Shown here: in pieces, positions 1-9,320 of the stretch
Layout of the letters: each line of letters begins with the position of its first letter
Position numbering within the stretch: position 1 is the first letter of the stretch
Assembly: GCA_937922595.1 (NCBI GenBank)
Contig: CALAIY010000158.1
Span: forward strand, 1-37,206
Origin: an uncultured Verrucomicrobiales bacterium
GTDB lineage: Bacteria > Verrucomicrobiota > Verrucomicrobiia > Verrucomicrobiales > DEV007
Length of the DNA: 37,206 nt
Direction of reading: 5' to 3'
Notes under the pieces: generated by a model
What the model was told of the DNA's origin: nothing
The model's input: the letters and a program-made list of their open reading frames with translations, nothing else
Databases searched by the model: none
Made by a program: the position numbers and the translations under genes

Positions 1-2
1 TC

Positions 3-1376
3 GGCATCCGCCAAATCCTCGGCCCCCAAGGCGCCCTCAACACCTTCCTCAGCAACATCGGCCTCGCCGATCTAGACGCCCCCACCGACTGGCTCGGGAC
101 AAACCGCCTCGGCGGAATCGTCCTCATGAACGCCCTTCACCTCTACCCCATCGTCTACCTCAACATCGCCGCCGCCCTCGCCAACCTCGACCCCGCCCTC
201 GATGAAGCCGCCGAAAACCTCGGCACCACCACCTGGCGCCGCTTCCTCCGCATCACCCTCCCCCTCGTCGCCCCCGGCATCTTCGCCGGCTCCACCATCG
301 TCTTCATCTGGTCCTTCACCGAGCTCGGCGTCCCCCTCATCTTCGATTACACCCGCGTCACCCCCGTCCAAATCTTCGCCTCCCTCAAAGACATCGGCGG
401 AGGAAACCCCCTCCCCTACGCCCTCGTCACCGTCACCCTCATCACCACCCTCATCCTCTTCGCCCTCGGCAAATACATCATGCGCCGCACCCCCACCGGC
501 GCAGGCGGAGGACGCGCCAGCACCGCCGCCATCGAACGCACCTTCAAACAACCCTGGATGTGGTGGACCGCCACCGCCGCCTTCAGCTTCGTCACCCTCG
601 CCGCCATCACCCCCCACATCGGCGTCCTCCTCACCGCCTTCGCCGGCGACTGGTACCGCTCCATCCTCCCCAACGAACTCATCTGGGAAAACGTCTCCTC
701 CGCACTCGGCCACGAAATCACCCTCCCCAGCATCCGCAACTCCCTCAAATACGCCAGCGCCGCCACCATAATCGATCTCTTCCTCGGCGTCGCCATCGCC
801 TACCTCGTCACCCGCACCAAGCTCCCCGGCCGCGGCATCCTCGATTCCATGGCCATGCTCCCCCTCGCCGTCCCCGGCCTCGTCCTCGCCTTCGGCTACC
901 TCGCCATGTCCCGCGAAGGCGGCATCTTCCACTGGATGCTCCCCGGAGGGGAAAACCCCATCTTCCTCCTCATCATCGCCTACGCCGTCCGCCGCCTCCC
1001 CTACGTCGTCCGATCCGCCACCGCCGGATTCCAGCAAACCAGCTCCAGCCTCGAAGAAGCCGCACAAAACCTCGGAGCCACCCCCCTCCGCGCCCTCCAG
1101 AAAATCACCCTCCCCCTCATCGCCGCCAATCTCATCGCCGGCGGCATGCTCGCCTTCGCCTTCGCCATGCTCGAAGTCAGCGACTCCCTCATCCTCGCCC
1201 AACAACAAGAACACTACCCCATCACCAAAGCCATCTACGGCCTCTTCCGCACCCTCGGAAACGGCGAGCAACTCGCCGCCGCCCTCGGCAGCTGGGCCAT
1301 GATCTTCCTCGGCGTCACCATCCTCGGCGCCGGCCTCCTTCTTGGTAAAAAACTAGGTGCCCTCTTCCGTGTCTAA
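3..1376 (+). CDS. Fused two-domain ABC transporter permease, iron(III)-type (5' end outside window)
   Basis: Inner-membrane permease of the FbpB/AfuB group, with two permease domains fused in one chain. The frame is open from base 3 through the window edge, so the N-terminus is missing; the internal ATG at 126 is not the start. Two EAA loops that dock the ATPase are visible: EAAENLGTTTWRRF...LPL near nt 205-265 and EEAAQNLGATPLRA...LPL near nt 1054-1115. Each is followed by hydrophobic membrane segments. Family members import Fe3+, but related fused permeases carry thiamine or 2-aminoethylphosphonate, so the substrate is uncertain. The binding protein and ATPase would lie upstream of the window. 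The stop overlaps the start of the next gene. Third codon positions are almost all C. Confidence 0.85.
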   Translation, partial: GIRQILGPQGALNTFLSNIGLADLDAPTDWLGTNRLGGIVLMNALHLYPIVYLNIAAALANLDPALDEAAENLGTTTWRRFLRITLPLVAPGIFAGSTIVFIWSFTELGVPLIFDYTRVTPVQIFASLKDIGGGNPLPYALVTVTLITTLILFALGKYIMRRTPTGAGGGRASTAAIERTFKQPWMWWTATAAFSFVTLAAITPHIGVLLTAFAGDWYRSILPNELIWENVSSALGHEITLPSIRNSLKYASAATIIDLFLGVAIAYLVTRTKLPGRGILDSMAMLPLAVPGLVLAFGYLAMSREGGIFHWMLPGGENPIFLLIIAYAVRRLPYVVRSATAGFQQTSSSLEEAAQNLGATPLRALQKITLPLIAANLIAGGMLAFAFAMLEVSDSLILAQQQEHYPITKAIYGLFRTLGNGEQLAAALGSWAMIFLGVTILGAGLLLGKKLGALFRV

Positions 1377-2085
1377 AGAAACCGCCCTCATCCTCGGCGA
1401 CCTCCACATCTTCGCCAAACGCTCCAGAGGCCTCACCTACTGGAACGCCATCCCCAAAACGCTCACCAGCTCGCAAGCCACCCTCTGCATCCTCCTCGGT
1501 GACATCTTCGACTTCGCCTGGGCCACCCAATTTGAAGAACCCGGCCAAGCCCAAGCCGAAGCCATCACCATGCTAGAAACCCTCGTAAACGCCCACCCAG
1601 AAACCACCTTCCACTACATCCTAGGGAACCACGATTACGACGACCGCTTCCTCACCCCCCTCAACGAACTAGCCCCCACCCTAACAAACCTCCAAATCCA
1701 CCCCGCCCACCTCCAAATCCGAGACACCCTCCTCCTCCACGGCGACGCCACCGACCTCCCCGGCCTAGACGCACACACCCTTCTCGTCCACCGCACCCCC
1801 TTCCGGCAAAAGCCCACCTACAGCCGCCTCCGCGAATTCCTCTACACCATCACCATCTTTCTCAACCTCGATCAAATCACCCACTTCCTCCACACCCCCC
1901 CCTGGACCACCCACCGCCGCCTCCGCAAATACCTCAAGCGCAACAAACTCTCCAGCGTCACCAAAATCATCTTCGGCCACACCCACCGAAACCTAGAAAA
2001 CAAACCCTACAAAAAACTCACTCTCACCAACCCCGGAGCCCCCATCGGAAAACGCCCCTTCCAGCCCCTCATCCAAGAAATCTAG
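1369..2085 (+). CDS. Metallophosphoesterase, LpxH-like (calcineurin-like fold)
   Basis: About 238-residue cytoplasmic metallophosphoesterase. The dinuclear-metal motifs appear in order: GDLH near the N-terminus, GDIFDF around residue 45, GNHDYDD around residue 84, LLHGD around 120 and FGHTHRN near 200. This order and size resemble UDP-2,3-diacylglucosamine hydrolase (LpxH) of lipid A synthesis and its relatives, but I cannot separate LpxH from other small members by reading alone. The GTG at 1369 is preferred because AGG lies 11 nt upstream and little sequence precedes GDLH in this family; an in-frame GTG at 1357 is possible. Either start overlaps the end of the upstream permease, which suggests co-translation. 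Confidence 0.8.
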   Translation: MSKETALILGDLHIFAKRSRGLTYWNAIPKTLTSSQATLCILLGDIFDFAWATQFEEPGQAQAEAITMLETLVNAHPETTFHYILGNHDYDDRFLTPLNELAPTLTNLQIHPAHLQIRDTLLLHGDATDLPGLDAHTLLVHRTPFRQKPTYSRLREFLYTITIFLNLDQITHFLHTPPWTTHRRLRKYLKRNKLSSVTKIIFGHTHRNLENKPYKKLTLTNPGAPIGKRPFQPLIQEI

Positions 2086-2098
2086 GCACCATCTCGCC

Positions 2099-2332
2099 AT
2101 GGAAGAAATCCACCCAGACCGCGAGCTCCACGCCAAATTCTTCGCCGACCTCGCCACCTACGAAATGCCCTTCGGCAAATACGCAGGCCGCAAAATTCAC
2201 CGCCTCCCCCTAGAATACCTCATCTGGTTCCGCGAACGCGGAGGCTTCCCCAAAGGCCGCCTAGGCGAACTCATGGCCCAAGTCTGCGCCATCCGCTCCG
2301 AAGGCGCCGGCCACCTCTTCGATCACATCTAA
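2099..2332 (+). CDS. DUF3820 family protein
   Basis: 77-residue soluble protein. The motif MPFGKYAGRKIHRLP, then EYLIWFRERGGFPKGRLGELM, is typical of the DUF3820 family. Members are small and often annotated as putative quorum-sensing-regulated virulence factor or as relatives of the C-terminal part of exodeoxyribonuclease X; their biochemical role is not established. It begins 13 nt after the metallophosphoesterase stop, so it probably shares that transcript. No Shine-Dalgarno sequence is seen before the ATG. Downstream is a 93-nt convergent gap before the next gene. Confidence 0.75.
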   Translation: MEEIHPDRELHAKFFADLATYEMPFGKYAGRKIHRLPLEYLIWFRERGGFPKGRLGELMAQVCAIRSEGAGHLFDHI

Positions 2333-2425
2333 TCCTAATAGAAATAGATTCGATCCGCCAGCTAAGCCAAGCAAACATCCAATCAATAGTGTACGTATCT
2401 AAAGCATTTTCTTTAGCCCCTTAAG

Positions 2426-4537
2426 TTACGGCGTAGGTCGATCCACTGCCATTCGAGAAAAACCACGTTTTCCCTCGGGGACATCCACCTCGATGAAACC
2501 TTCACCGAGGTCACCAGGCTCCACCTCAGCCCAATTCACACCATCTGAAGACACTTCGAATCGCACTCCTTCAAAAACTCCATCTTCGGAAACTGGAAAC
2601 CTATAGCTTCCAAAATCATCACCCGAAGTCACATCAGGCGGGCTTGCCGGATCACTCGGATCACCACCCTGCGCACGCTCAAGCAAGTTATTCCGGCCAT
2701 CCCGATCAAAGTCTGAATACCAGCCCCGTGCCGCAAGCGGAAGCTCTGGAAACTCAGACACCCAATTCTCAAAAGCACTCTCCGGCACTCCTTCGAGCGA
2801 CCATCTCGGATCGGAATTCACTAATTCCAGCTTCCTCACACCACCATTAGGGATCACCGGAAATACGCCGCCCACCCCGCCGAACGCAATGTGTTTCCCT
2901 GTATCGTCAGTAAGCCACAGCGTCACCGCGTAGTCCCCAGGGAGCAGATTACCTGGTGCAGCAATCTGAAAATCAATCGATCCAGAAATTGCAGGCACCA
3001 CCGGCATCCTCGCCTCGATCATCCTAAAAAGACTCCCATCTAATCGCACAGACACAGCAGTAATCGGGCGACCAACCGTTTCCCACGAGACAGACACTGG
3101 AATCGACACACCGCCAGCCACATCAATCTCCTCCCCTTCTCCAATAATCCTAAGCTCCGGAGTAATCTCACCAGTGTCCCCCACAAGAATGATCCGCCCC
3201 ACTGGTGGAATCCCCGCAGAATGATTCGGTAGCTCAGGGCTACTATTTACCACCGAAATCGAAGCACCACCTGGCAGCGGAAGTAGCGAAAGATCTCCAC
3301 CATAAAATGCCGTCTTCTCGCCAGCATCCTTCATCCCCACGGAAAGCTCATGTATTCCCGCAGGCATTGAATCAGGAATCTCAAGGAGCCCCTCATAGCG
3401 TCCCGCATGAGAATCACCAGCAACCTCCCCCCCTGGCACAAATTTAAGCAGCCCATACGTCGGCACCAAGACATCCCATACGGAAACTGTAAGCTCCAAA
3501 AGTGGAGCCACTCCGCTATCAAATTCCACCCAGACCGGCACCTCCACCGCCCCCTCTGAGACATCCACCGAACTCACGCCAAACCCCGCATTGACCACGA
3601 TTGGAAGACGATCATCCACCGGCCCAGAATTCCGAATTTCCACACGGGGAGTCGACCACGGATGAAACGCCACTCCCCCCAGCGCCTGCGCACTTCCCAC
3701 TCCTCGAATCGCCCGCTGATACAATCCCGAATGAACCTCGATCACCCCTGGTGGCGTGTACGGCGGCACCACTATTTTCCCTCGAAAAAACGCATGCCAA
3801 AGCCCCCCCTCGACCCATTCAATATCATCTGCCACAAGACGCACAACATCCCCTGATACGGAATCACCTACGCGCCGCACCATAAAATCAGCAGGTGCTT
3901 GCCCCACCCGAATAGGCGCAGGGGAGATCCCCCGCGCTCGCTCCAACATCTCCACCTCAAACATCGCACTGGCAGCACCCGCGCTCACATCGATTACCCT
4001 CTCGGCGAACTTCCCACTCGCAGCCTCCGCCCCAGTCTCCACCCCGAAGTGATACCCAGGATTCACCACCTGAAGGCTAGTATCGAGATCGGGATTAAGA
4101 AGCGCACTCCCAAAAATTGGATCAGTTCCCGCCACTCCACCCGTGCCATCTCGAAGCCCCACATAGAGGGTATGCGTCCCAGGGGGAGAATTCAGCATCG
4201 CCCAAAAGCTTCCCAGAAGCGTCCCCTCATACCGATCACCTGAAAGAAGGCTCGCCGGATTCAGCCCACCAATCCAAAGCCCAGGATATACGTCTGTCGC
4301 CCAACCCAATTCACTCCCGGAAGCCTCCGTCAAATCGAAGCGCCCCTCTGCGCTCGTAAGTCCATCTTCGGAAGTAAAATCGACCTCAACTTCCACCAAC
4401 CGCGCTCCCCCAGACACGTCGACAACGTCGTCAGATATTCTAATTCCCGTAATATCGATGTTTCCAGCAAGACCAGAAACACAAAGCGATCCAATGAAGA
4501 AAAAACTAAGCAACGAACAAGAACACATCCTGCCCAA
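2426..4537 (-). CDS. Secreted or surface protein with four Ig-like repeats
   Basis: 703-residue exported protein of unknown function. An N-terminal signal peptide is visible (MGRMCSCSLLSFFFIGSLCV, then SGLAG). Four diverged repeats of about 105-130 residues follow, near 28-158, 178-302, 323-432 and 471-574. Each opens with a 'DVS/DVA-GG' strand and closes with a V-x-NS-x-P type strand (LQVVNPG, VEIRNSGP, ISVVNSSP, LELVNSDP), so the fold is probably Ig-like beta-sandwich. Residues 608-626 read YSDFDRDGRNNLLERAQGG, an EF-hand-like acidic motif common near the C-terminus of verrucomicrobial surface proteins. The first codon of this frame is TTG; an ATG lies 9 nt further in at 4528. TTG keeps the Arg that suits a signal peptide, so I kept it. 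It lies 21 nt downstream of the TMEM220-like gene and is likely co-transcribed. Confidence 0.75.
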   Translation of the reverse strand: MGRMCSCSLLSFFFIGSLCVSGLAGNIDITGIRISDDVVDVSGGARLVEVEVDFTSEDGLTSAEGRFDLTEASGSELGWATDVYPGLWIGGLNPASLLSGDRYEGTLLGSFWAMLNSPPGTHTLYVGLRDGTGGVAGTDPIFGSALLNPDLDTSLQVVNPGYHFGVETGAEAASGKFAERVIDVSAGAASAMFEVEMLERARGISPAPIRVGQAPADFMVRRVGDSVSGDVVRLVADDIEWVEGGLWHAFFRGKIVVPPYTPPGVIEVHSGLYQRAIRGVGSAQALGGVAFHPWSTPRVEIRNSGPVDDRLPIVVNAGFGVSSVDVSEGAVEVPVWVEFDSGVAPLLELTVSVWDVLVPTYGLLKFVPGGEVAGDSHAGRYEGLLEIPDSMPAGIHELSVGMKDAGEKTAFYGGDLSLLPLPGGASISVVNSSPELPNHSAGIPPVGRIILVGDTGEITPELRIIGEGEEIDVAGGVSIPVSVSWETVGRPITAVSVRLDGSLFRMIEARMPVVPAISGSIDFQIAAPGNLLPGDYAVTLWLTDDTGKHIAFGGVGGVFPVIPNGGVRKLELVNSDPRWSLEGVPESAFENWVSEFPELPLAARGWYSDFDRDGRNNLLERAQGGDPSDPASPPDVTSGDDFGSYRFPVSEDGVFEGVRFEVSSDGVNWAEVEPGDLGEGFIEVDVPEGKRGFSRMAVDRPTP

Positions 4538-4558
4538 TACACTAAATTATGAAAATTA

Positions 4559-4948
4559 TCAATCTTTCCCCCACCACAATACCACCAGCCCCGCGAGCCC
4601 AATCAACGCACCGAAAAACTCCCGGCTCAGCTCCACCTCAGGACTTCCCGCAGACATCGACGTCTGCGCCATATCGAACCCCTCCTCACGGCCAGCATTT
4701 TGAATGACGCCGCTCACGGTATCACCCATCTCAAGCAGGCAGCCCGCAGCAGCAATGGCCAAAAGCCATTTCGGCAGTTTCCCCAGCGCCTTTAGGAGAA
4801 AGCAAACCGCGACCATCCCGTAAAAACCCACCCAAAGCCAAGCATCCAAAACCGATGCGCGCTCATAGATCTCAGGATTTGTATCATTCACCTGGAGAGC
4901 CGCGAACCCACCAAAAACAACAAAACCCAGCCAATAAAAAATACGCAT
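4559..4948 (-). CDS. Small membrane protein, transmembrane-220-like
   Basis: 129-residue integral membrane protein with four hydrophobic segments: near the N-terminus (IFYWLGFVVFGGFAALQ), 35-55, 62-78 and at the C-terminus (ALIGLAGLVVLWW). The motif ALQVNDTNPEIY after the first helix, then WLWVGFYG, resembles the TMEM220 family, whose function is unknown. The frame opens with GTG directly before ATG; the ATG at 4948 is preferred. It sits between the PAS-AraC regulator and the Ig-repeat protein on the same strand. No catalytic motif is visible. Confidence 0.65.
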   Translation of the reverse strand: MRIFYWLGFVVFGGFAALQVNDTNPEIYERASVLDAWLWVGFYGMVAVCFLLKALGKLPKWLLAIAAAGCLLEMGDTVSGVIQNAGREEGFDMAQTSMSAGSPEVELSREFFGALIGLAGLVVLWWGKD

Positions 4949-4997
4949 CACAGACCGATAACGCCCCGCTTTCTATTCGCAAGCTGAGCGGCTGCAA

Positions 4998-5720
4998 TCA
5001 GGCCGACATTCGGAACCGGCTACGGAACGCACCCGGCGTCGCCCCCGTCGTAGTGCGAAATTGGCGGGTAAAGGCGCTCTGATCCGAGAAACCACATTCA
5101 ATCGCAATGTCACCGATGGACATCTCGGTCTCTTCAAGGAGCTGCGTAGCAGCTTCGATACGAGCTTTGGTGATGAACTGCTTCGGCGAGAGCCTAAAAA
5201 TACGCTTCATCCGCCGTTCGAATTGTGCAGTCGTGAGCCCTGCTTGTCCCGCAAGCTCTTCCACGCGCAGCGGCTGATCGAGGTTAGCCTCAATGTGGCG
5301 CACGACGTCAGCGAGTTCGGCGAGCTGCAACGTGTTCGCCGCAGGCGTGCGCAAATCCTGCGAATGCCCGGCAATCCCCACAATCTTCCCTGCGATATCG
5401 TGAAGCGGAAATTTGTGTGAGAGATACCACCCTACCGAGCCATCTTCATTCGTGATACGCTCAAGCCGATCCGTCAGCGCGCGCCCAGTCTCAATCACGA
5501 TACTATCCTGACCGGAAAACGCCTCAGCAAGTGCCTCAGGAAAGAGATGCTCCGCCGTCTTCCCGATCGCTTCCGATCGATTTCGGAGCCCCACGCGCGC
5601 AATAAATGCCGGATTTACCTGCGTGTAACGCCCCTCAAGGTCTTTCACACAAAAGAGGACATCGCCAAGAGATTCAAAAAGGAGCGATGAAGAAGCAATA
5701 GACTGATAATCGAGCTGCAT
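4998..5720 (-). CDS. PAS-domain AraC-family transcriptional regulator
   Basis: 240-residue DNA-binding protein. Residues about 10-125 form a PAS sensor (DVLFCVKDLEGRYTQVNPAF, later GWYLSHKFPLHD and GKIVGIAGHSQD). Residues about 140-238 form a two-helix-turn-helix AraC domain (LRVEELAGQAGLTTAQFERR, SIGDIAIECGFSDQSAFTRQ, and the GATPGAFR ending). PAS-AraC proteins sense small ligands or redox state. It is divergent from putA with only 61 nt between start codons, so it probably controls putA, its own gene or both. That fits the lack of a ribbon-helix-helix repressor domain in this PutA. GGGA lies about 10 nt before the ATG. The regulatory target is inferred from position only. Confidence 0.85.
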   Translation of the reverse strand: MQLDYQSIASSSLLFESLGDVLFCVKDLEGRYTQVNPAFIARVGLRNRSEAIGKTAEHLFPEALAEAFSGQDSIVIETGRALTDRLERITNEDGSVGWYLSHKFPLHDIAGKIVGIAGHSQDLRTPAANTLQLAELADVVRHIEANLDQPLRVEELAGQAGLTTAQFERRMKRIFRLSPKQFITKARIEAATQLLEETEMSIGDIAIECGFSDQSAFTRQFRTTTGATPGAFRSRFRMSA

Positions 5721-5781
5721 GTGCGGTTTTCCCTGCCTGAGATGAAGAATTCACTCAAGACGGAGGGCGTAAGATCTCCCT

Positions 5782-8700
5782 ATGTCACTCGATACTGATT
5801 CTACGCAAGCAACGTGCGCACTCACCGGAAAAAATCTCCCCATCCCAGAGGGACTTCCCGAGAAAGCCGTAGAGCTCGCCGCAGAAATTTTGGTAGCAGC
5901 TCAAGCCCACCAGACCAAGCAAGGGAAAGCCCAAGCGGCGCAAGTGGCTCGGATGATGGACGACCCAAAAGGGACCGCATTCAGCTTCGCCATCTCAGAT
6001 CAAGTATTGCGCTGCCGCTCATCGAAGCGCGCAGCAAACCGCTTCCGCGCTGTCGTACACGAATATGGAGCACCGGATTTCGTCGGAAAAAGCGGGCAAG
6101 CCATGCTCACTCTCGGTGCCACTGCCTCAAAGTGGTTTCCCCAGATCGTGATGCCTTTGGTAATGGCAAGAATGCGCAATGAAAGCAAAGGAGTCGTCCT
6201 CCCCGCTGAGACCGCAGGACTCAGCAAATACCTCGGCTGGCGCAAATCAACCGGCACGCGCGTCAATATCAATCAACTCGGAGAAGCAGTCCTCGGCGAA
6301 AAGGAAGCCCAAAGCCGATTGCAGGCAAATCTCGATCACCTCAAAAATCCTGAGATCAATTACATCTCCGCAAAAGTCTCTGCCCTCTTCAGTCAGATCG
6401 ATCTCACCGCCTACGACGAAACACTCGCAGCCGTCAAAGAACGCCTCAGGCTTCTCTACCGCGCAGCACTCGCAAGCACGCCCCACAAATTCGTCAATCT
6501 CGACATGGAAGCCTATGAGGACCTCGATCTCACCGTCGATGCATTCCAAGCAATTCTCGATGAGCCAGAATTCGAATCCCTCTCCGCCGGAATCGTCCTC
6601 CAAGCCTATCTTCCCGATTCATTCGCCATCCAGCAAAAACTCACTACCTGGGCTCGTGGACGTAAGACACCCATCAAGATCCGAATCGTCAAAGGCGCAA
6701 ACTTAGCCATGGAAACGGTAGGCGCTGCCCTCCACGACTGGCCCATCGCCCCCTACACCACCAAGGAAGATTCCGACGCTAACTTCAAACGTATGGTCAT
6801 TTTCGGATGCCAACCCGAGAATGCCGCCGCCGTCCGCATCGGCGTCGCCAGCCACAACCTATTCGACATCGCCTTCGCGCTTCTTCTCCGCGATCACTTC
6901 GGCGTCCGCGATCAGATCGAATTCGAAATGCTAGAAGGCATGGCAAACGACCAAGCCGCCGCCCTCCAAGAAAAAGCAGATGGCCTTCTAAACTACGCCC
7001 CCGTAGTCGCCAAGGCAGATTTCCCTGCCGCCATCGCCTATCTTATAAGGCGTCTAGACGAAAACACATCGCCCGAAAATTTCCTCCATGATATCTTCGC
7101 CATGGAGCCCGGCTCGCCCGGATGGGACACCCAAAAAGCACGCTTCCTTTCCGCCTGCAAAAAGATCCCCACCGTATCCGCAGTGCCATCACGCACCCAA
7201 GATAGGACCGCCCCACCACACCCACTCGCAAAAGCTGAATTCCACAACGCGATCGACACCGATTTCGCCCTACTGGCAAACCGCCGTTGGCTTGCCGAAG
7301 TGCGCGCCAAGGTTCCCCATTTCGCCGGCACAGAAGTCCCCCTTCATATTGGAGGAGAAGAATCCACCGGAGCCTCCTGGGGCGAAGGCCACGACCCATC
7401 CTCCCCTGAAGCAGTCCTCTACCGCTATGCCCTCGGAAGTTCCACCGAAGTCCAGCGTGCCTTCGATACCGCAGAAATCGCCCAAAAATCATGGGCCAAT
7501 CTTGATCGCAGCGTACGCTCTTCCGTCCTCAAAGACGCCGCACTTTCTATCGAGAAAAACCGCGGAGATGCCATCGCCGTAATGATCACCGATTCCGGAA
7601 AGCGCGCCACCGAAGCCGATGTGGAAATCAGCGAAGCCATCGACTTCGCAAACTACTACGCCCGCACCCCCGAATTCCCCGGTTTTGATGATGGCACCAC
7701 CCCAGAGCCCATCGGCACCGTCGTCGTCGTTCCCCCCTGGAATTTCCCCTACGCCATCCCAGCAGGAGGAATCCTCGCAGCCCTCGCAGCTGGAAACGCC
7801 GTCATCTTCAAGCCAGCCCCTGAAACCACTCTCACCGCCTGGCGCCTCGTAAACCACCTGTGGGAAGCCGGAATCTCGCGTGAGCTTCTCCAATTTCTCC
7901 CCGTGCCAGACAACGAAATCGGGCAAGAACTCATCACCGACCCTCGCGCCGCAGCCGTCATCCTTACCGGCTCTCACGCCACCGCCCAGCTCTTCCAAGG
8001 CTGGCGCCCCGACCTCCACCTCCTCGCTGAGACCAGCGGAAAAAACAGCCTCGTCGTCACCGGAAATGCCGACCTCGATCTCGCCGCAAATGACCTCGTC
8101 CGATCCGCCTTCGGACACGCCGGCCAGAAATGCTCAGCCGCCAGCCTCGGCATCCTCGAATCCGATGTCTATCACGACGCCGCCTTCCGCCACCAACTCC
8201 GCGACGCCGCCTCCAGCCTCCACGTAGGTAGCTCCCACGACCCGCGCAGCGTCGTCACCCCACTCGTGCAGCCCCCCTCTCCCGAGCTCCTTCGCGCACT
8301 CACCACATTAGAGCCCGGCGAAGAATGGCTCCTCGAGCCCACAGTTTCCCCGGACAACCCCCAACTCTGGAGCCCCGGCATCAAGCTCGGAGTAAAGCCA
8401 GGAAGTTGGTTCCACCAGACCGAATGCTTCGGCCCCGTCCTCGGATTAGTCTGCGCCTCAGGCCTTGAAGAAGCCGTCAAAATTCAAAACGCCACCGCTT
8501 TCGGCCTCACCGGTGGAATCCACACCCTCGACAAAGACGAGATCACCTACTGGAAAAACCACGTAGAAGTCGGCAACGCTTACATCAATCGACCTACCAC
8601 TGGAGCCATCGTCCAACGCCAGCCTTTCGGCGGTTGGAAAAAATCCAGCATAGGCCCCGGAGCCAAAGCCGGCGGACCAAACTACGTCGCCGGCCTCTCC

Positions 8701-9300
8701 CGCTGGAGCGAAACCGCCCTCCCCAAAATCCACAGCCAAGTATCTACCGACGCCCACCCCGCACTGAAGCCCCTCCTAGAAGCCCTCCCCCAATCTGCCG
8801 ACCGCCTCCGCATCGCAGCCCAAAGTTACACCTACTGGTGGGACACCGAATTCTCCGTCCAGCACGACCCCTCCCAAATCACCGGCGAGATCAACCAATT
8901 CCGCTACCGCCCACTTACGAGCGCTCACTTCCGTGCCAATTCCAGCACACCCGACGAAGAAATAGCCCTCGCCATCCTCGCCAGCACCACCTGCAGCGTC
9001 CCCCTCCACATCAGCCTTCCCGAAGAGCGCCCCTTCCTCAAATCCATTGAGACATCGATCACTACCAGCATCGAATCCGAAGACGCCTTCATCACCCGAA
9101 TCGAAAGCCAACAAAGCTCCCTCATCTACGCATCCAATCAACTTCCCACCGCCGTCCTTCGCGCAACAAATGCCGCAGGCCTCCGCACCTCCGGCACTCC
9201 CGCCCTCACCAATGGACGATTAGAGCTACTGCGCTACCTCAAGGAACAAGCCGTCACCGAGACCAACCACCGCTACGGCAGAGTTGAACCCACCAATTGA
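5782..9300 (+). CDS. putA: Bifunctional proline dehydrogenase / glutamate-semialdehyde dehydrogenase
   Basis: 1172-residue enzyme that oxidises proline to pyrroline-5-carboxylate (FAD domain) and then to glutamate (NAD+ domain). The proline dehydrogenase barrel covers roughly residues 130-450, with the KIRIVKGANLAME strand near residue 300. The aldehyde dehydrogenase domain covers about 520-985: PWNFPYAIPAGG, catalytic Glu750 in LLAETSGKN and catalytic Cys784 in GHAGQKCSA. Residues beyond about 990 form a C-terminal extension ending YLKEQAVTETNHRYG. There is no N-terminal ribbon-helix-helix domain, so it should not act as its own repressor; this matches PutA types with a C-terminal domain but no DNA-binding domain. 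GGAGG lies 15 nt before the ATG, longer than usual. The stop is close to the following nuclease gene. Confidence 0.95.
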   Translation: MSLDTDSTQATCALTGKNLPIPEGLPEKAVELAAEILVAAQAHQTKQGKAQAAQVARMMDDPKGTAFSFAISDQVLRCRSSKRAANRFRAVVHEYGAPDFVGKSGQAMLTLGATASKWFPQIVMPLVMARMRNESKGVVLPAETAGLSKYLGWRKSTGTRVNINQLGEAVLGEKEAQSRLQANLDHLKNPEINYISAKVSALFSQIDLTAYDETLAAVKERLRLLYRAALASTPHKFVNLDMEAYEDLDLTVDAFQAILDEPEFESLSAGIVLQAYLPDSFAIQQKLTTWARGRKTPIKIRIVKGANLAMETVGAALHDWPIAPYTTKEDSDANFKRMVIFGCQPENAAAVRIGVASHNLFDIAFALLLRDHFGVRDQIEFEMLEGMANDQAAALQEKADGLLNYAPVVAKADFPAAIAYLIRRLDENTSPENFLHDIFAMEPGSPGWDTQKARFLSACKKIPTVSAVPSRTQDRTAPPHPLAKAEFHNAIDTDFALLANRRWLAEVRAKVPHFAGTEVPLHIGGEESTGASWGEGHDPSSPEAVLYRYALGSSTEVQRAFDTAEIAQKSWANLDRSVRSSVLKDAALSIEKNRGDAIAVMITDSGKRATEADVEISEAIDFANYYARTPEFPGFDDGTTPEPIGTVVVVPPWNFPYAIPAGGILAALAAGNAVIFKPAPETTLTAWRLVNHLWEAGISRELLQFLPVPDNEIGQELITDPRAAAVILTGSHATAQLFQGWRPDLHLLAETSGKNSLVVTGNADLDLAANDLVRSAFGHAGQKCSAASLGILESDVYHDAAFRHQLRDAASSLHVGSSHDPRSVVTPLVQPPSPELLRALTTLEPGEEWLLEPTVSPDNPQLWSPGIKLGVKPGSWFHQTECFGPVLGLVCASGLEEAVKIQNATAFGLTGGIHTLDKDEITYWKNHVEVGNAYINRPTTGAIVQRQPFGGWKKSSIGPGAKAGGPNYVAGLSRWSETALPKIHSQVSTDAHPALKPLLEALPQSADRLRIAAQSYTYWWDTEFSVQHDPSQITGEINQFRYRPLTSAHFRANSSTPDEEIALAILASTTCSVPLHISLPEERPFLKSIETSITTSIESEDAFITRIESQQSSLIYASNQLPTAVLRATNAAGLRTSGTPALTNGRLELLRYLKEQAVTETNHRYGRVEPTN

Positions 9301-9320
9301 TCCCCCAGAATGGGAAGGAA

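Noticed and set aside
72..1271. 399-residue minus-strand frame antisense to the permease
   Set aside because: Composition is almost only Gly, Glu, Asp and Ala, as expected from the mirror of C-rich third positions. The plus-strand permease motifs are clear.
202..1348. Long Pro/Ser- and Arg/His/Pro-rich plus-strand frames over the permease
   Set aside because: Shadow frames of a C-rich gene; no motifs, and they compete with the EAA-bearing frame.
2399..2416. CTAAAG-N6-CTTTAG hairpin between convergent genes as a terminator
   Set aside because: Six-base AT-rich stem and no T-run on either strand.
7489..8118. 209-residue minus-strand frame inside putA
   Set aside because: Gly/Glu/Asp-rich mirror of the aldehyde dehydrogenase domain, no recognisable family.
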